Below are positions 1 to 7,736 of a stretch of 64,000 nucleotides of DNA, one piece after another; positions within the stretch are counted from its first letter, which is position 1, and every line of letters starts with the position of its first letter. The notes beneath the pieces were generated by a model that saw only the letters and a program-made list of their open reading frames with translations, searched no databases and was not told the origin of the DNA. This DNA comes from Sphingobacteriia bacterium RIFOXYC2_FULL_35_18 (GTDB taxonomy: Bacteria > Bacteroidota > Bacteroidia > Chitinophagales > Chitinophagaceae). Position numbers and translations under genes: made by a program. The DNA lies in the NCBI GenBank assembly GCA_001829005.1, contig MIAG01000004.1, positions 62,001 through 126,000 of the forward strand, in the 5' to 3' direction.

Positions 1-170
1 TAATCATTATAACATCTCATTTATTAAGTGAATTAGATGATATGGTTAGTGAAATCATTTTTATGCAAGAGGGGAATATTATTTTTCATCGAGCAGTAAC
101 AGCACTTAAAGAATCAACTCAAACAGCGAAAATTTCAAGTGCTATTTTACAAATTTTAAAAAATAAATAG
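1..170 (+). CDS. ABC transporter ATP-binding protein, C-terminal fragment (NosF-like)
   Basis: The reading frame is open from base 3 to a TAG at 168-170; the 5' end lies outside the window. The visible 55 residues contain TSHLLSELDD, the H-loop (switch His) region of an ABC ATPase, followed by the usual EGNIIFH beta-strand. The stop codon abuts the ATG of the permease gene at 171, so the two are almost certainly one operon and one transporter. By analogy with nosDFY clusters it would energise the NosY-like permease during maturation of a periplasmic copper enzyme. That assignment rests on the partner and neighbours, because the Walker motifs are not in the window. Confidence 0.8.
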   Translation, partial: IIITSHLLSELDDMVSEIIFMQEGNIIFHRAVTALKESTQTAKISSAILQILKNK

Positions 171-938
171 ATGGGTAGAATTTTTAAATATGTAATGCTT
201 GATATTTTAAAAAACAAGTTTGTAATTGCTTATATGGTAATGATGTCACTCGTTGCCTGGTCAGCATTTACCCTAGAAGACAATAGTGCTAAAGGAATGC
301 TCACCTTATTGAATCTGATTTTACTAACCGTTCCGCTAGTTTCTGTTCTTTTTTCAGCCATTTATATTTACAATAGTAGTGAGTTCATTGAACTATTGGT
401 TAGTCATCCAATAAAAAGAAGTAAGATATGGTTAAGCCTCTATTGGGGGTTATGTGGAAGCTTAGTAACAGCATTTATAATTGGTGCAGGAATTCCATTA
501 TTATTATTCGCAGAATTCACCATCAGTTTACTAATGCTTGTTGTTGGAATTTTAATTACGGTTATTTTCGTTTCATTGGCATTATTGAGTACCATTATTT
601 ACCGAGATAAGGCAAAAGGAATTGGATTAACTATATTAATCTGGATATATTTTGCGTTGTTGTTTGATGGCCTTTTGTTGTTTTTAATGTTCCAATTTGC
701 CGACTACCCTATTGAGAAACCAATGGTATTAATGACTGCATTAAGCCCTCTAGACCTATCTAGAATCTTATTATTGCTGCAACTAGATTCTACAGCAATC
801 ATGGGATATACTGGCGCCATCTTTAGAAACTTTTTTGGCAATACCGTTGGCATGAGTATTTCGTTTACCCTCTTAATATTATGGTCAACTATCCCTTTTC
901 TAGTCTCTTTAAAGAAATTCAAGAAAAAGGATTTATAA
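171..938 (+). CDS. ABC transporter permease, NosY-like
   Basis: This 255-residue integral membrane protein has about six hydrophobic segments (near residues 15-35, 45-70, 90-115, 120-145, 150-175 and 225-245). Size and topology fit the ABC-2/NosY permease class. In nitrous-oxide reductase clusters NosY pairs with NosF and NosD to supply sulfur or copper to NosZ. The start is the ATG directly following the stop of the ATPase gene (zero spacing), which implies translational coupling. The globin gene follows 29 bp later on the same strand. No nosZ, nosD or nosL is visible, so the Nos assignment is by context; a generic ABC-2 efflux permease remains possible. Confidence 0.65.
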   Translation: MGRIFKYVMLDILKNKFVIAYMVMMSLVAWSAFTLEDNSAKGMLTLLNLILLTVPLVSVLFSAIYIYNSSEFIELLVSHPIKRSKIWLSLYWGLCGSLVTAFIIGAGIPLLLFAEFTISLLMLVVGILITVIFVSLALLSTIIYRDKAKGIGLTILIWIYFALLFDGLLLFLMFQFADYPIEKPMVLMTALSPLDLSRILLLLQLDSTAIMGYTGAIFRNFFGNTVGMSISFTLLILWSTIPFLVSLKKFKKKDL

Positions 939-967
939 TAAACATTTTTATTTGTTAAAATCATCCA

Positions 968-1339
968 ATGAAAAAAGATATAAGCAACAGAGCCGATGTG
1001 GAATTATTGGTCAATAGCTTTTATAATAAAGTCAGAGAAGATGAACTGATTTCATTTTTCTTTTCTGAAATAGTAGCTGTTGATTGGGAAAAACACTTAC
1101 CTGTCATGTATGACTTTTGGGATAATATCTTATTCTACGCAGGAAAGTATGAAGGAAATCCCATGGCCAAGCATAGGGATATACATCAAAAATGCCCCAT
1201 GAAGATGGAGCATTTTCAAAGATGGATTCATTTATTTACAGAAACAGTAGATGAATTATTTGAAGGAAATACTAGTGAACTTGCAAAGCAAAGGGCAACA
1301 AGCATTGCTACTGTAATGCAAATAAAAATGTTCAGTTAA
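968..1339 (+). CDS. Group III truncated haemoglobin
   Basis: This 123-residue globin of the 2-over-2 fold matches group III truncated haemoglobins (Campylobacter Ctb type): B-helix Tyr19 (SFYNKV), the FWDNILF segment near 50-56, proximal-His region PMAKHRDI with His69, and HFQRW near 82-86. Group III globins bind O2 and NO and are linked to nitrosative stress or respiration. The position directly after a NosY-like permease and near a Crp/Fnr regulator fits a role in handling NO during anaerobic respiration (inference). The gene converges with the FAS1 gene on the other strand with only one base between the stops. No FNR box or clear -7 box was seen in the 29 bp upstream, so co-transcription with the transporter is likely. 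Confidence 0.85.
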   Translation: MKKDISNRADVELLVNSFYNKVREDELISFFFSEIVAVDWEKHLPVMYDFWDNILFYAGKYEGNPMAKHRDIHQKCPMKMEHFQRWIHLFTETVDELFEGNTSELAKQRATSIATVMQIKMFS

Positions 1340-1340
1340 T

Positions 1341-1898
1341 CTATTTAGGCAATAGAACATCATTAATTACATGGATGATTCCATTAGAAGTAACTATTGA
1401 GGCTACCACTTCAGAACCATTTACAAAAACCTTATCATCTTTCTTGGTAATTTTTACTTTACCGCCGTTTACTTGTTCAAATTCTTGACCATCTTGCATG
1501 TATTCAGCTTTTAAAACACCTACATAAGTATGGTATTCTAATATATTTTTTAAATCTGCCTTTTTTTCAGGCTTTAATAAATCATCTACTGTTCCAGCTG
1601 GTAATTTTTCAAAAGCAGCATTTGTTGGAGCAAATACAGTAAATGGACCGGCATTACTCAATGCATCCACCAATTCTGCGGCTTTAACTGCTGCAACTAA
1701 CGTGCTATGGTCCTTGCTGCCAACAGCAACTTGAACAATATTAGGATTAGATGTTTCATCCTGTACCGCAGATTGACCTGCGCCAGTTTCAGTAACGGTT
1801 GCAGGGCTTGCATTTTCCGTTTCAGTTGTATTTCCGTTTGAGCATCCGGTAGCAAAAAGTAGAACTAGTCCAGATAAAAGGATTGCATTTTTTTTCAT
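1341..1898 (-). CDS. FAS1 (fasciclin) domain lipoprotein
   Basis: The protein has 185 residues. A lipoprotein signal ends at LFATGC (Cys19), followed by a Ser/Thr/Asn-rich linker (20-55) and one FAS1 domain (about 55-185). Diagnostic FAS1 stretches are TVFAPTNAAFEKLP and the terminal SNGIIHVINDVLLPK. It should be anchored in the envelope. FAS1 domains mediate adhesion or protein contacts, and small FAS1 lipoproteins are often found beside denitrification and oxidase genes in Bacteroidota (recalled, not checked). An FNR-like box lies 53 bp upstream of the ATG (separate entry), pointing to control by oxygen or NO. Family assignment is secure; function is not known. Confidence 0.88.
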   Translation of the reverse strand: MKKNAILLSGLVLLFATGCSNGNTTETENASPATVTETGAGQSAVQDETSNPNIVQVAVGSKDHSTLVAAVKAAELVDALSNAGPFTVFAPTNAAFEKLPAGTVDDLLKPEKKADLKNILEYHTYVGVLKAEYMQDGQEFEQVNGGKVKITKKDDKVFVNGSEVVASIVTSNGIIHVINDVLLPK

Positions 1899-1950
1899 AA
1901 AATATGTTTATTGTTTAAGCGAAGTTCTAAAATAGCATTAAATAGTTATA

Positions 1951-1962
1951 TGATTTCAATCA
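1951..1962 (-). promoter_or_regulatory. Putative FNR/DNR-type operator upstream of the FAS1 gene
   Basis: TGATTTCAATCA matches the core of the FNR box (TTGAT-N4-ATCAA) with both half-sites intact. The centre, 1956.5, lies upstream of the FAS1 start at 1898. About 33 bp closer to the gene is CGAAGTTC (1920-1927), which reads GAACTTCG on the minus strand, a weak match to TAnnTTTG. That distance is typical of class II activation. The Crp/Fnr protein at 3181-3774 carries an E-x-x-I-R recognition helix compatible with TGA contacts, making it the natural candidate regulator. Confidence 0.4.
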
Positions 1963-1978
1963 CATTTTAAGATAATTT

Positions 1979-3184
1979 TTATCCTATTTTTTGAGAACTA
2001 GGCATCATAACTACTGAAGCAATAAGCATACCTCCAGCTATTATTAGCAATGCTTCGTTTACAAAAGGGATTACCTGATAACTAAGAGAAGCTATTCCCT
2101 GAACACCTAATACCATTTCATTTAAAATTACAAAAATAGCAAATACTTTAGTCGCTAAAATAGCAGCCTTACTAAAATTAAGCCCAGCAGTCAGATGTGT
2201 ATAGGCAATTAGAAATAATGCGGTAAAAGCCAAGAGCACTAGGTGTAAATAGGCAATTACAATTGGCCTAAAACCAAATGCTAATTTGCTTAAGAACGGG
2301 ATCGTAGAACCCATTTGTAGTAATATTTTTACTAGCAAGGCGCCAAAAGAAAAAATAAATAATAGCTTAACAACCGGGTTCTGATGAATAGCATTAACCA
2401 CTCTTTTGTTGAATACTATGGAGAAGAATTTTATAACACCTATACATTGTAGAATAGCCGAAATAACGACTAATAAATACATCCAAACGGGTAAATTCAA
2501 CCATAGTGCAGACAAGCCATACGCAGGAATACAACTAATGGCGAAATATAAAAAAGTAGTTCTATTAAGCTTCGTATCAATATTCATTTGATCTAACCAC
2601 TGAAAAAACATACCAATACAAGCAAAAAAGAACCAACCGTTGTACTGAAAATGTAAAAACCAATAAGTTGCTCCTAGATAAGAATGCTGGGTTTTATTCC
2701 CAGAAAACAGCATATAAATCAACCAAAAGCTTGCAAATACAGAAATGAAAAAGAATATACCAGCAGCTTTGTACCAGTTTGCAGTATCCTTATTCGGATG
2801 TTGATGCAGCGTCTTTATGAAGGCTATAATATAAAGCATATTAAAAAGTAAACCCGCTACCTGAAAAACAACAGAATAAACTCCATAGCCCCAAAATATC
2901 AACGCGATACAAGCAATATATGCTGAAAACAAGCTCAGGGAAATTTGGCTTTCTAAAAACTTAACTTGCGAAGCTGATAACCATTTTAGGTTCGTTTTTA
3001 CCATCAGACTCATAATCACAATTGATATAAAGCCTGAAAACGCAAAGCCAGAATGGGCCAATTGAAGGTTTTTTTGGTTAACAATGGGGAGTTCGAACCC
3101 AATTTTGTAACGCATTAAAACCCCTAAAATGGCCACTATTACCAAATTGTACAATCCAACCTTTAATAACTGATTAATCTTCAT
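1979..3184 (-). CDS. Polytopic membrane protein with membrane histidines (haem-copper-oxidase-I or NnrS-like)
   Basis: The protein has 401 residues and about twelve hydrophobic segments throughout. Histidines sit inside or at the edge of membrane helices: QLAHSGF (near 43), WFLHFQYNGWF (near 178), AYLHLVLL (near 312) and AYTHLTAGL (near 326). This pattern resembles a degenerate haem-copper oxidase subunit I or an NnrS-type haem/copper protein, but I do not see the full ligand set of either and do not assign a function. Its ATG overlaps the end of the Crp/Fnr gene by 4 bp, so regulator and membrane protein are co-transcribed. The context (globin, NosY-like permease, Crp) suggests a role in NO or nitrous-oxide metabolism. 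Confidence 0.6.
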   Translation of the reverse strand: MKINQLLKVGLYNLVIVAILGVLMRYKIGFELPIVNQKNLQLAHSGFAFSGFISIVIMSLMVKTNLKWLSASQVKFLESQISLSLFSAYIACIALIFWGYGVYSVVFQVAGLLFNMLYIIAFIKTLHQHPNKDTANWYKAAGIFFFISVFASFWLIYMLFSGNKTQHSYLGATYWFLHFQYNGWFFFACIGMFFQWLDQMNIDTKLNRTTFLYFAISCIPAYGLSALWLNLPVWMYLLVVISAILQCIGVIKFFSIVFNKRVVNAIHQNPVVKLLFIFSFGALLVKILLQMGSTIPFLSKLAFGFRPIVIAYLHLVLLAFTALFLIAYTHLTAGLNFSKAAILATKVFAIFVILNEMVLGVQGIASLSYQVIPFVNEALLIIAGGMLIASVVMMPSSQKIG

Positions 3185-3774
3185 AAATAAAATACTTTAT
3201 GGTTAATAATTACTACTTGCCTCTTTTCTACCAGTTTAGCAAGCGTTCTTATCACAGTTTCTACTCTTAATCCTGTAAAATCAGCGATTTGCTGTCGTGT
3301 ATATGGAACCAATCCTTGTTCGTTCAGCTTCTTCTCTATTTTTAGTTTCTCCAATAACCCAATAATTTTTTCTTCAGGAGAATTATTCATTAAAATATTT
3401 GCTGTAAGGGTCTTACAGTAAAGCCGCTCGGCGAAAATTAAAAATAAATTTTTATAGTAAGATGGGTGATCCTCCAGAAGTATTAAAAATTTCTCTTTCG
3501 ATAACCGATAAATGAGTGAGTCGGTTTCTGCATATGCACTTGCTGGATAAGGTTTCCCAATCATTAATGCAGGCTCCCCAAAACTATTACCCTTAAAAAA
3601 AAGGCCCTGGATAAACTCTTTAGATAAATTAGCAGAAGTTATCATTTTCACAGATCCTTCCGCAATCTGATGATAATACCTAGCTTCATTTCCTTGCGTA
3701 AAAATCTGTTCTCCCTTTATCCATTTTTTGGACGTGGCACCATAAGCTAGTAACGTGTCGACTTCAATGTTCAT
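3181..3774 (-). CDS. Crp/Fnr family transcriptional regulator
   Basis: The 197-residue protein has an N-terminal cyclic-nucleotide-binding beta-roll (about 15-105), a dimerisation helix (105-130) and a C-terminal winged helix-turn-helix (158-182). The recognition helix reads GLRVETVIRTLAKL, with Glu172, Ile175 and Arg176 in the E-x-x-S-R register that reads TGA in FNR boxes. There is no N-terminal Cys cluster, so it is not an iron-sulfur FNR; a DNR-like NO or haem sensor is more likely (inference). The gene leads an operon with the polytopic membrane protein (4 bp overlap). The FNR-like box near 1956 is a plausible target. Confidence 0.88.
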   Translation of the reverse strand: MNIEVDTLLAYGATSKKWIKGEQIFTQGNEARYYHQIAEGSVKMITSANLSKEFIQGLFFKGNSFGEPALMIGKPYPASAYAETDSLIYRLSKEKFLILLEDHPSYYKNLFLIFAERLYCKTLTANILMNNSPEEKIIGLLEKLKIEKKLNEQGLVPYTRQQIADFTGLRVETVIRTLAKLVEKRQVVIINHKVFYL

Positions 3775-3789
3775 GCTACACTTTAGAAG

Positions 3790-3829
3790 TAAAAATATTG
3801 CATAAAGTTAAACAAAAACAGTTATGCAA
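3790..3829 (-). terminator. Probable intrinsic terminator (or long inverted repeat)
   Basis: TTGCATAA (3798-3805) and TTATGCAA (3822-3829) form a perfect 8-bp stem with a 16-nt loop. On the minus strand it is followed by TATTTTT, downstream of the SGNH-hydrolase gene that ends the polysaccharide operon. The long loop is unusual; an operator for the adjacent Crp gene is the alternative reading. Confidence 0.45.
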
Positions 3830-3834
3830 TGCTC

Positions 3835-4503
3835 CTATTTGATTAAAAAGTGCGTAATTGCCTCTTTCCAAATAGCATAGCCTTTTGCATTCATATGCAA
3901 ATTATCAGATAAAAATAAGTCTTTCATTGGTTCCCCATTTTCTGCCAACATATGTGTCCAAACATCTACATAATTTGTTCTTCGTTGAGACTTTAAGTAT
4001 GTTTTAATCCCTTCATTAGCTGCCATCATTTGGTCTTTCATTTTCCATCTTGAAGGGCTTGGCTTCATGCTCACATAAGTAATATTAGTTTTTTTAAAAC
4101 GTTCTCTAATCATTTTAAAAAGGGTTTTAAACCTTTCCACTACTGAATCACTTGGCAATTTTGGGTCAATGGCAAAATCATTTTCACCGCAATAAATCAC
4201 TACTTGCTTTGGATGATATGGAAATAAAATTTCCTCCCTATAACGAATAACATCAGGCAAGGCAGAACCACCAAAGCCCCTATTGACTATAGTATACCCT
4301 TGAAAATCTTCTTGAATATTTTTCCAAAGTCGGAAAGAAGAACTGCCTGCAAATAAAATTGCATTTTGGGGAGGCATTAACGTACTGTCGGCTGATTGAA
4401 AAGCTTTTATCTCTTTAATAAAAGGTTGTGCTTTAACAAAATTAGCAAAGCCAAATTGTAAAAAAACAAAAAAGGTACAAACACACTTAATTATAAATTT
4501 CAT
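3835..4503 (-). CDS. Secreted SGNH/GDSL-type hydrolase
   Basis: This 222-residue protein has a signal peptide ending near residue 25 (FVKAQP). The SGNH blocks are present: block I FAGSSSFRLW with the candidate nucleophile Ser, block II GFGGSAL with the oxyanion Gly, block III YCGENDFA (the usual GxND is GEND), and block V DNLHMNAKGY with Asp and His. Enzymes of this fold are esterases or acylhydrolases, including carbohydrate esterases. It is the last gene of the operon running from SusC, 6 bp after the phosphatase-fold enzyme, so it probably removes acyl substituents from the glycan imported by this locus (inference). Confidence 0.85.
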   Translation of the reverse strand: MKFIIKCVCTFFVFLQFGFANFVKAQPFIKEIKAFQSADSTLMPPQNAILFAGSSSFRLWKNIQEDFQGYTIVNRGFGGSALPDVIRYREEILFPYHPKQVVIYCGENDFAIDPKLPSDSVVERFKTLFKMIRERFKKTNITYVSMKPSPSRWKMKDQMMAANEGIKTYLKSQRRTNYVDVWTHMLAENGEPMKDLFLSDNLHMNAKGYAIWKEAITHFLIK

Positions 4504-4509
4504 TTACTA

Positions 4510-5352
4510 TTATTTTAACAAAGTGATGGTAGCCATTACTGGGAAATGATCGCTTGGATATTTTAAATCATATGAATCTGTAATAGTTGCAAATTTCTCA
4601 ACCACTAATTTCTGGTGCTTATTCACAAATATATAATCAATTCCGCCGTTCGGCTTTTCCTTAAACTTAAAAGCATTCCAAGTATCTATATTGCCATAAA
4701 CCATTTTACTAATATCCCTTGCATTATTCATTTCACTCGCAATATTTTGGATAGGCTCCTCGGTTGGTCTCAAATTAAAATCTCCCAATAAAATCACTGG
4801 GTCATTTTTAACATTCAGTTCTTTTATTTTTTTCAATATCAATTTTGATGATTCAATTCGGGCTGTTTTGCCAACATGATCGAAATGTGTATTGAATACC
4901 CATACGACTTGATTGGTTTTTTTGTTTTTAAATAACCCATATGTACAAACGCGATTGCATACAGCATCCCAACCCATACAAACAGAGTCTGATTTAGGTG
5001 CTAACCAAAATGTAGATTGCTTTATTGGGATATATTTTTCTTGATTGTAAAAAATACAAGAATATTCTCCAAGTGTTTTACCATCATCTCTACCTACGCC
5101 AATAAAGCTGTATTGAACCAGCATACTGTCTATATAAGTTAACTGATGATGTAATACTTCTTGCGCACCAATAAAATCTGGTTCATAATACTGCATAAGG
5201 CCCGCTACCCTATTTTTTCTCAAATCCCATCTGTTTTCTCCGTCAGATGCAGCATCTAAACGAATATTAAATGACATGGCTTTGATGGTTGTTTGTGCAC
5301 TACCATTAGTGACAAATAAAACTGTAGCAACCCAAATCAAATACTTTTTCAT
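4510..5352 (-). CDS. Secreted endonuclease/exonuclease/phosphatase-fold hydrolase
   Basis: This 280-residue protein has a signal peptide (1-19, ending GSAQ). Family motifs are visible: MSFNIRLD at the N-terminus with the metal-site Asn, IGAQEVLHHQ with the metal Glu, NTHFDHVG, LLGDFNLRP (D-x-N pair), IDYIFVN and a final SDHFPVMATI. The metal-dependent fold cleaves phosphodiesters or phosphomonoesters in DNA, inositides, sphingomyelin or glycans. The gene sits 2 bp after the GH144 glucanase and 6 bp before the SGNH hydrolase, so a role in removing a phosphate-containing decoration of a glucan is more plausible than a nuclease role (inference). Confidence 0.85.
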   Translation of the reverse strand: MKKYLIWVATVLFVTNGSAQTTIKAMSFNIRLDAASDGENRWDLRKNRVAGLMQYYEPDFIGAQEVLHHQLTYIDSMLVQYSFIGVGRDDGKTLGEYSCIFYNQEKYIPIKQSTFWLAPKSDSVCMGWDAVCNRVCTYGLFKNKKTNQVVWVFNTHFDHVGKTARIESSKLILKKIKELNVKNDPVILLGDFNLRPTEEPIQNIASEMNNARDISKMVYGNIDTWNAFKFKEKPNGGIDYIFVNKHQKLVVEKFATITDSYDLKYPSDHFPVMATITLLK

Positions 5353-5354
5353 AC

Positions 5355-6701
5355 TTACTTTTTTATATAAGGGCTTGTAAATCCCAACTTAGATAATCCT
5401 TGTTGTATTTCAGGGCTACTCATGAATAATTTCCACAATAAGCCGGTTCGATAATTTTCCATCATTACCACTATTGGACCTTGGTCAATTGCAAGATACC
5501 TAGGCTCAAACCAATTGTGATGAATGCTAAATGCATCATAAAAACCATAATTCCCCCAAACTTTATTACCCAATTCATTATACCAAAATTTCATGGCTTG
5601 CATAGACTCTTTTGGCGTATATGGAAAGGAAGAAAGTGCCGCTGTAGGAGAAATAACCCCTTTATCTCTCTCTTTACTTGGGGCATGACCAGCATACCCC
5701 TTTATAGAATAACTGGCAGTTAATCCCCAGTTATTGGGGCCGTAGCCTTTATACCCTTCACTATTTTGTACACACCACTCATAATTGATTTTAGCTTGAT
5801 TTACTGTTTCATTCCAATAATCGGCATATTGATCTTTTAATCCTCTTGGGTCAAGACCTAAATAAGAATAATGCGCCCAAAACAAAGGACCACCATTGGG
5901 TGGATTACCTTGGTGCTTTAAGTCAAGTGGTAAATTATAGGATCTTTTAGTTTCCTTAATCTTGCCATTCATTGCCCAACCTTCATGGTAAACTTCAGCA
6001 GGCACTGCATGGGTGGGTGAAGATGCAGCCAAAACATACATGATTAAACATTCATTATATCCTCTTACTGGAAAATTCATTTTCCATTCATGGTTAGGAC
6101 TCCAATGCCAATACAATACATTCTGGTTATTGCGATAGAAATTAAAATCAACTTCTTTCCAAAGTTTATCTGCTCTTTCTGCTAATGCTTTTTCTTGTTT
6201 ATTCCCATTTTTAAAATATTGCCTAACACATAATAAACCTTGTAACATAAACGAGCTCTCTACTAAATCACCTCCATCGTCATATCTACTAAATGGTTTT
6301 ACTTTTCCTGTTTTACCATTCCACCAATGTGGCCATGCTCCATGAAAACGATCTGCTGTTTCTAAAAAATGTAAAATGGTTTCTAACCGTTTTATTCCCT
6401 CTGCCTTTGTTATAAATTTTCTTTCTATTCCTACAAGAATGGCCATTACACCAAAACCACCTCCACCGCTTGTTACTACATCTTGGTCGTTTTGCGGATA
6501 AATATTGTCCATATGAACCCTTTCCCTAGCTAATCCACTAGTAGGTTCTGCCCCAGACCAAAAATATTGAAAAGTGGCAGCTTGTACTTTTCTAAACAAA
6601 GCGGTATCACTAGGCGAAATCGGATCTACACTTATTCGTTTTTTTTGTGCGAATAAAGTAGTTCCCAAAAGGCAAGCAATCAGCAGTAAATATTTTTTCA
6701 T
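5355..6701 (-). CDS. GH144-type endo-beta-1,2-glucanase (glucoamylase-like family)
   Basis: This 448-residue secreted protein has a signal peptide ending TLFAQ (about 18). The rest matches the (alpha/alpha)6 glycoamylase-like family that includes the Chitinophaga endo-beta-1,2-glucanase founding GH144: TFQYFWSGAEP, SGGGGFGVMAI, WPHWWNG, RYDDGGDLVESSFML with its acidic cluster, WHWSPNHEW, the long NNWGLTASYS segment and DQGPIVVMMENYRTG. It likely cuts beta-1,2-glucan to sophoro-oligosaccharides outside the cytoplasm. A terminator separates it from the LamG gene upstream; it is 3 bp from the phosphatase-fold gene downstream. I cannot tell GH144 from close relatives of other specificity by eye. 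Confidence 0.75.
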   Translation of the reverse strand: MKKYLLLIACLLGTTLFAQKKRISVDPISPSDTALFRKVQAATFQYFWSGAEPTSGLARERVHMDNIYPQNDQDVVTSGGGGFGVMAILVGIERKFITKAEGIKRLETILHFLETADRFHGAWPHWWNGKTGKVKPFSRYDDGGDLVESSFMLQGLLCVRQYFKNGNKQEKALAERADKLWKEVDFNFYRNNQNVLYWHWSPNHEWKMNFPVRGYNECLIMYVLAASSPTHAVPAEVYHEGWAMNGKIKETKRSYNLPLDLKHQGNPPNGGPLFWAHYSYLGLDPRGLKDQYADYWNETVNQAKINYEWCVQNSEGYKGYGPNNWGLTASYSIKGYAGHAPSKERDKGVISPTAALSSFPYTPKESMQAMKFWYNELGNKVWGNYGFYDAFSIHHNWFEPRYLAIDQGPIVVMMENYRTGLLWKLFMSSPEIQQGLSKLGFTSPYIKK

Positions 6702-6722
6702 GTTAAAATTTAATCAATTTAA

Positions 6723-6746
6723 AATACCCGCCCTTGGGCGGGTATT
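6723..6746 (-). terminator. Intrinsic terminator after the LamG lipoprotein gene
   Basis: A perfect 10-bp stem (AATACCCGCC / GGCGGGTATT) with loop CTTG lies 43 bp past the LamG stop, followed on the minus strand by a short T-rich stretch. As the T-tract is short (TTTT AAATT), it may let part of the transcription through to the glucanase gene and set expression ratios. Confidence 0.75.
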
Positions 6747-6788
6747 AGTCAATAATAAACCCAGTATTCAACCCTAAAAAACTATTGT

Positions 6789-7709
6789 TTATTTGCCTGC
6801 CTTACCCAAATTATATAATGCGCGTATATGTGCATCGGGTAGTGCAATATTATAAATCCGCATTTCATCTATCACTCCAGTCATTGCAGCAAAACTCACA
6901 TCGGAGCTTACTGATTTACCTGGGATAACATTATAATTGCCACCAATTATTACTTCACTGGGCTCATAGGCTTTAAAATTATTATTTCCAGTTCCTCTAC
7001 TTGGGAAAGCGCCTGCTCTTGTACCATTAATCCAAATATCAAAGAACCCATTGCTCGCATTATAATTCAAGGCTAAATGAACCCATTTATCTGGGCCAAT
7101 TGGGGGTGTGATATATGGCATATAATTAGGAGCCCCAGGAGCGTCTCTTAGTGTATTTATATTGTCTTGCGTTCCTCCTCCAATCGTAATAAAAGTAGGT
7201 TGCACTTTAAGATCAGTTACATTTGAAGCTGGAAAGGATTGAGTGTTTAAAGCAAAGTTTAAACTACCATTAAATACACCTGGTCTAGTTAACTGAAAAA
7301 GCATCGTCCGCTTAGACCCATTATTGGAAATCTGAATCCATGTACTAATGGCAAAACTTTTAAACGCATCTGTTTTAAATGCATTAAACTGAGTAGGATA
7401 ATATAAGAAGCCTGCATTTAATCTTAATGCCTGCCCTTTAACACCTGTTGCAATATAACTATCGTTCAATGAAGTACCAGGTGCTGTATTAGACTTGACC
7501 TCATTCTTTGAATTATCAAAAGGCCAGTAGGCAACCAAGCTTTCAGGGAACACTTCATCAGAAGAATTAAAGCCATCAATTTTTCCAACATAGTCTGCAG
7601 TGGAAACAGATGGAAGATTATTGGGATTCCCATCTTTTTTACAAGAAATCATCAAACTACTGATAGCAAAAGCAGTGATGAGGGAAAACTTAATATGATT
7701 ATTCATCAT
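6789..7709 (-). CDS. LamG/concanavalin-like surface lipoprotein of the polysaccharide locus
   Basis: This is a lipoprotein of about 306 residues with lipobox SSLMISC followed by KKDG, typical of exported Bacteroidota lipoproteins. A LamG-like jelly-roll covers most of the rest: LVAYWPFDNS, AFAISTWIQI, WVHLALNYNA, FDIWINGTRAG and the terminal VIDEMRIYNIALPDAHIRALY. The frame stays open to a TTG at 7736 that abuts the SusD stop, but ATG codons at 7715, 7709 and 7706 fit a signal peptide better; I chose 7709. It follows SusD, the usual place of a surface glycan-binding protein, and probably helps capture the glucan (inference). Confidence 0.8.
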   Translation of the reverse strand: MMNNHIKFSLITAFAISSLMISCKKDGNPNNLPSVSTADYVGKIDGFNSSDEVFPESLVAYWPFDNSKNEVKSNTAPGTSLNDSYIATGVKGQALRLNAGFLYYPTQFNAFKTDAFKSFAISTWIQISNNGSKRTMLFQLTRPGVFNGSLNFALNTQSFPASNVTDLKVQPTFITIGGGTQDNINTLRDAPGAPNYMPYITPPIGPDKWVHLALNYNASNGFFDIWINGTRAGAFPSRGTGNNNFKAYEPSEVIIGGNYNVIPGKSVSSDVSFAAMTGVIDEMRIYNIALPDAHIRALYNLGKAGK

Positions 7710-7736
7710 TTGCATATAATAAAGTTTAAAAGTCAA

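Noticed and set aside
3798..3829. TTGCATAA-N16-TTATGCAA as a Crp operator
   Set aside because: The half-sites are too far apart for a Crp dimer, and the T-run on the minus strand fits a terminator better, though not conclusively.
7716..7736. Longer LamG protein from TTG 7736
   Set aside because: The added residues would precede a good lipoprotein signal, and ATG codons follow within ten codons.
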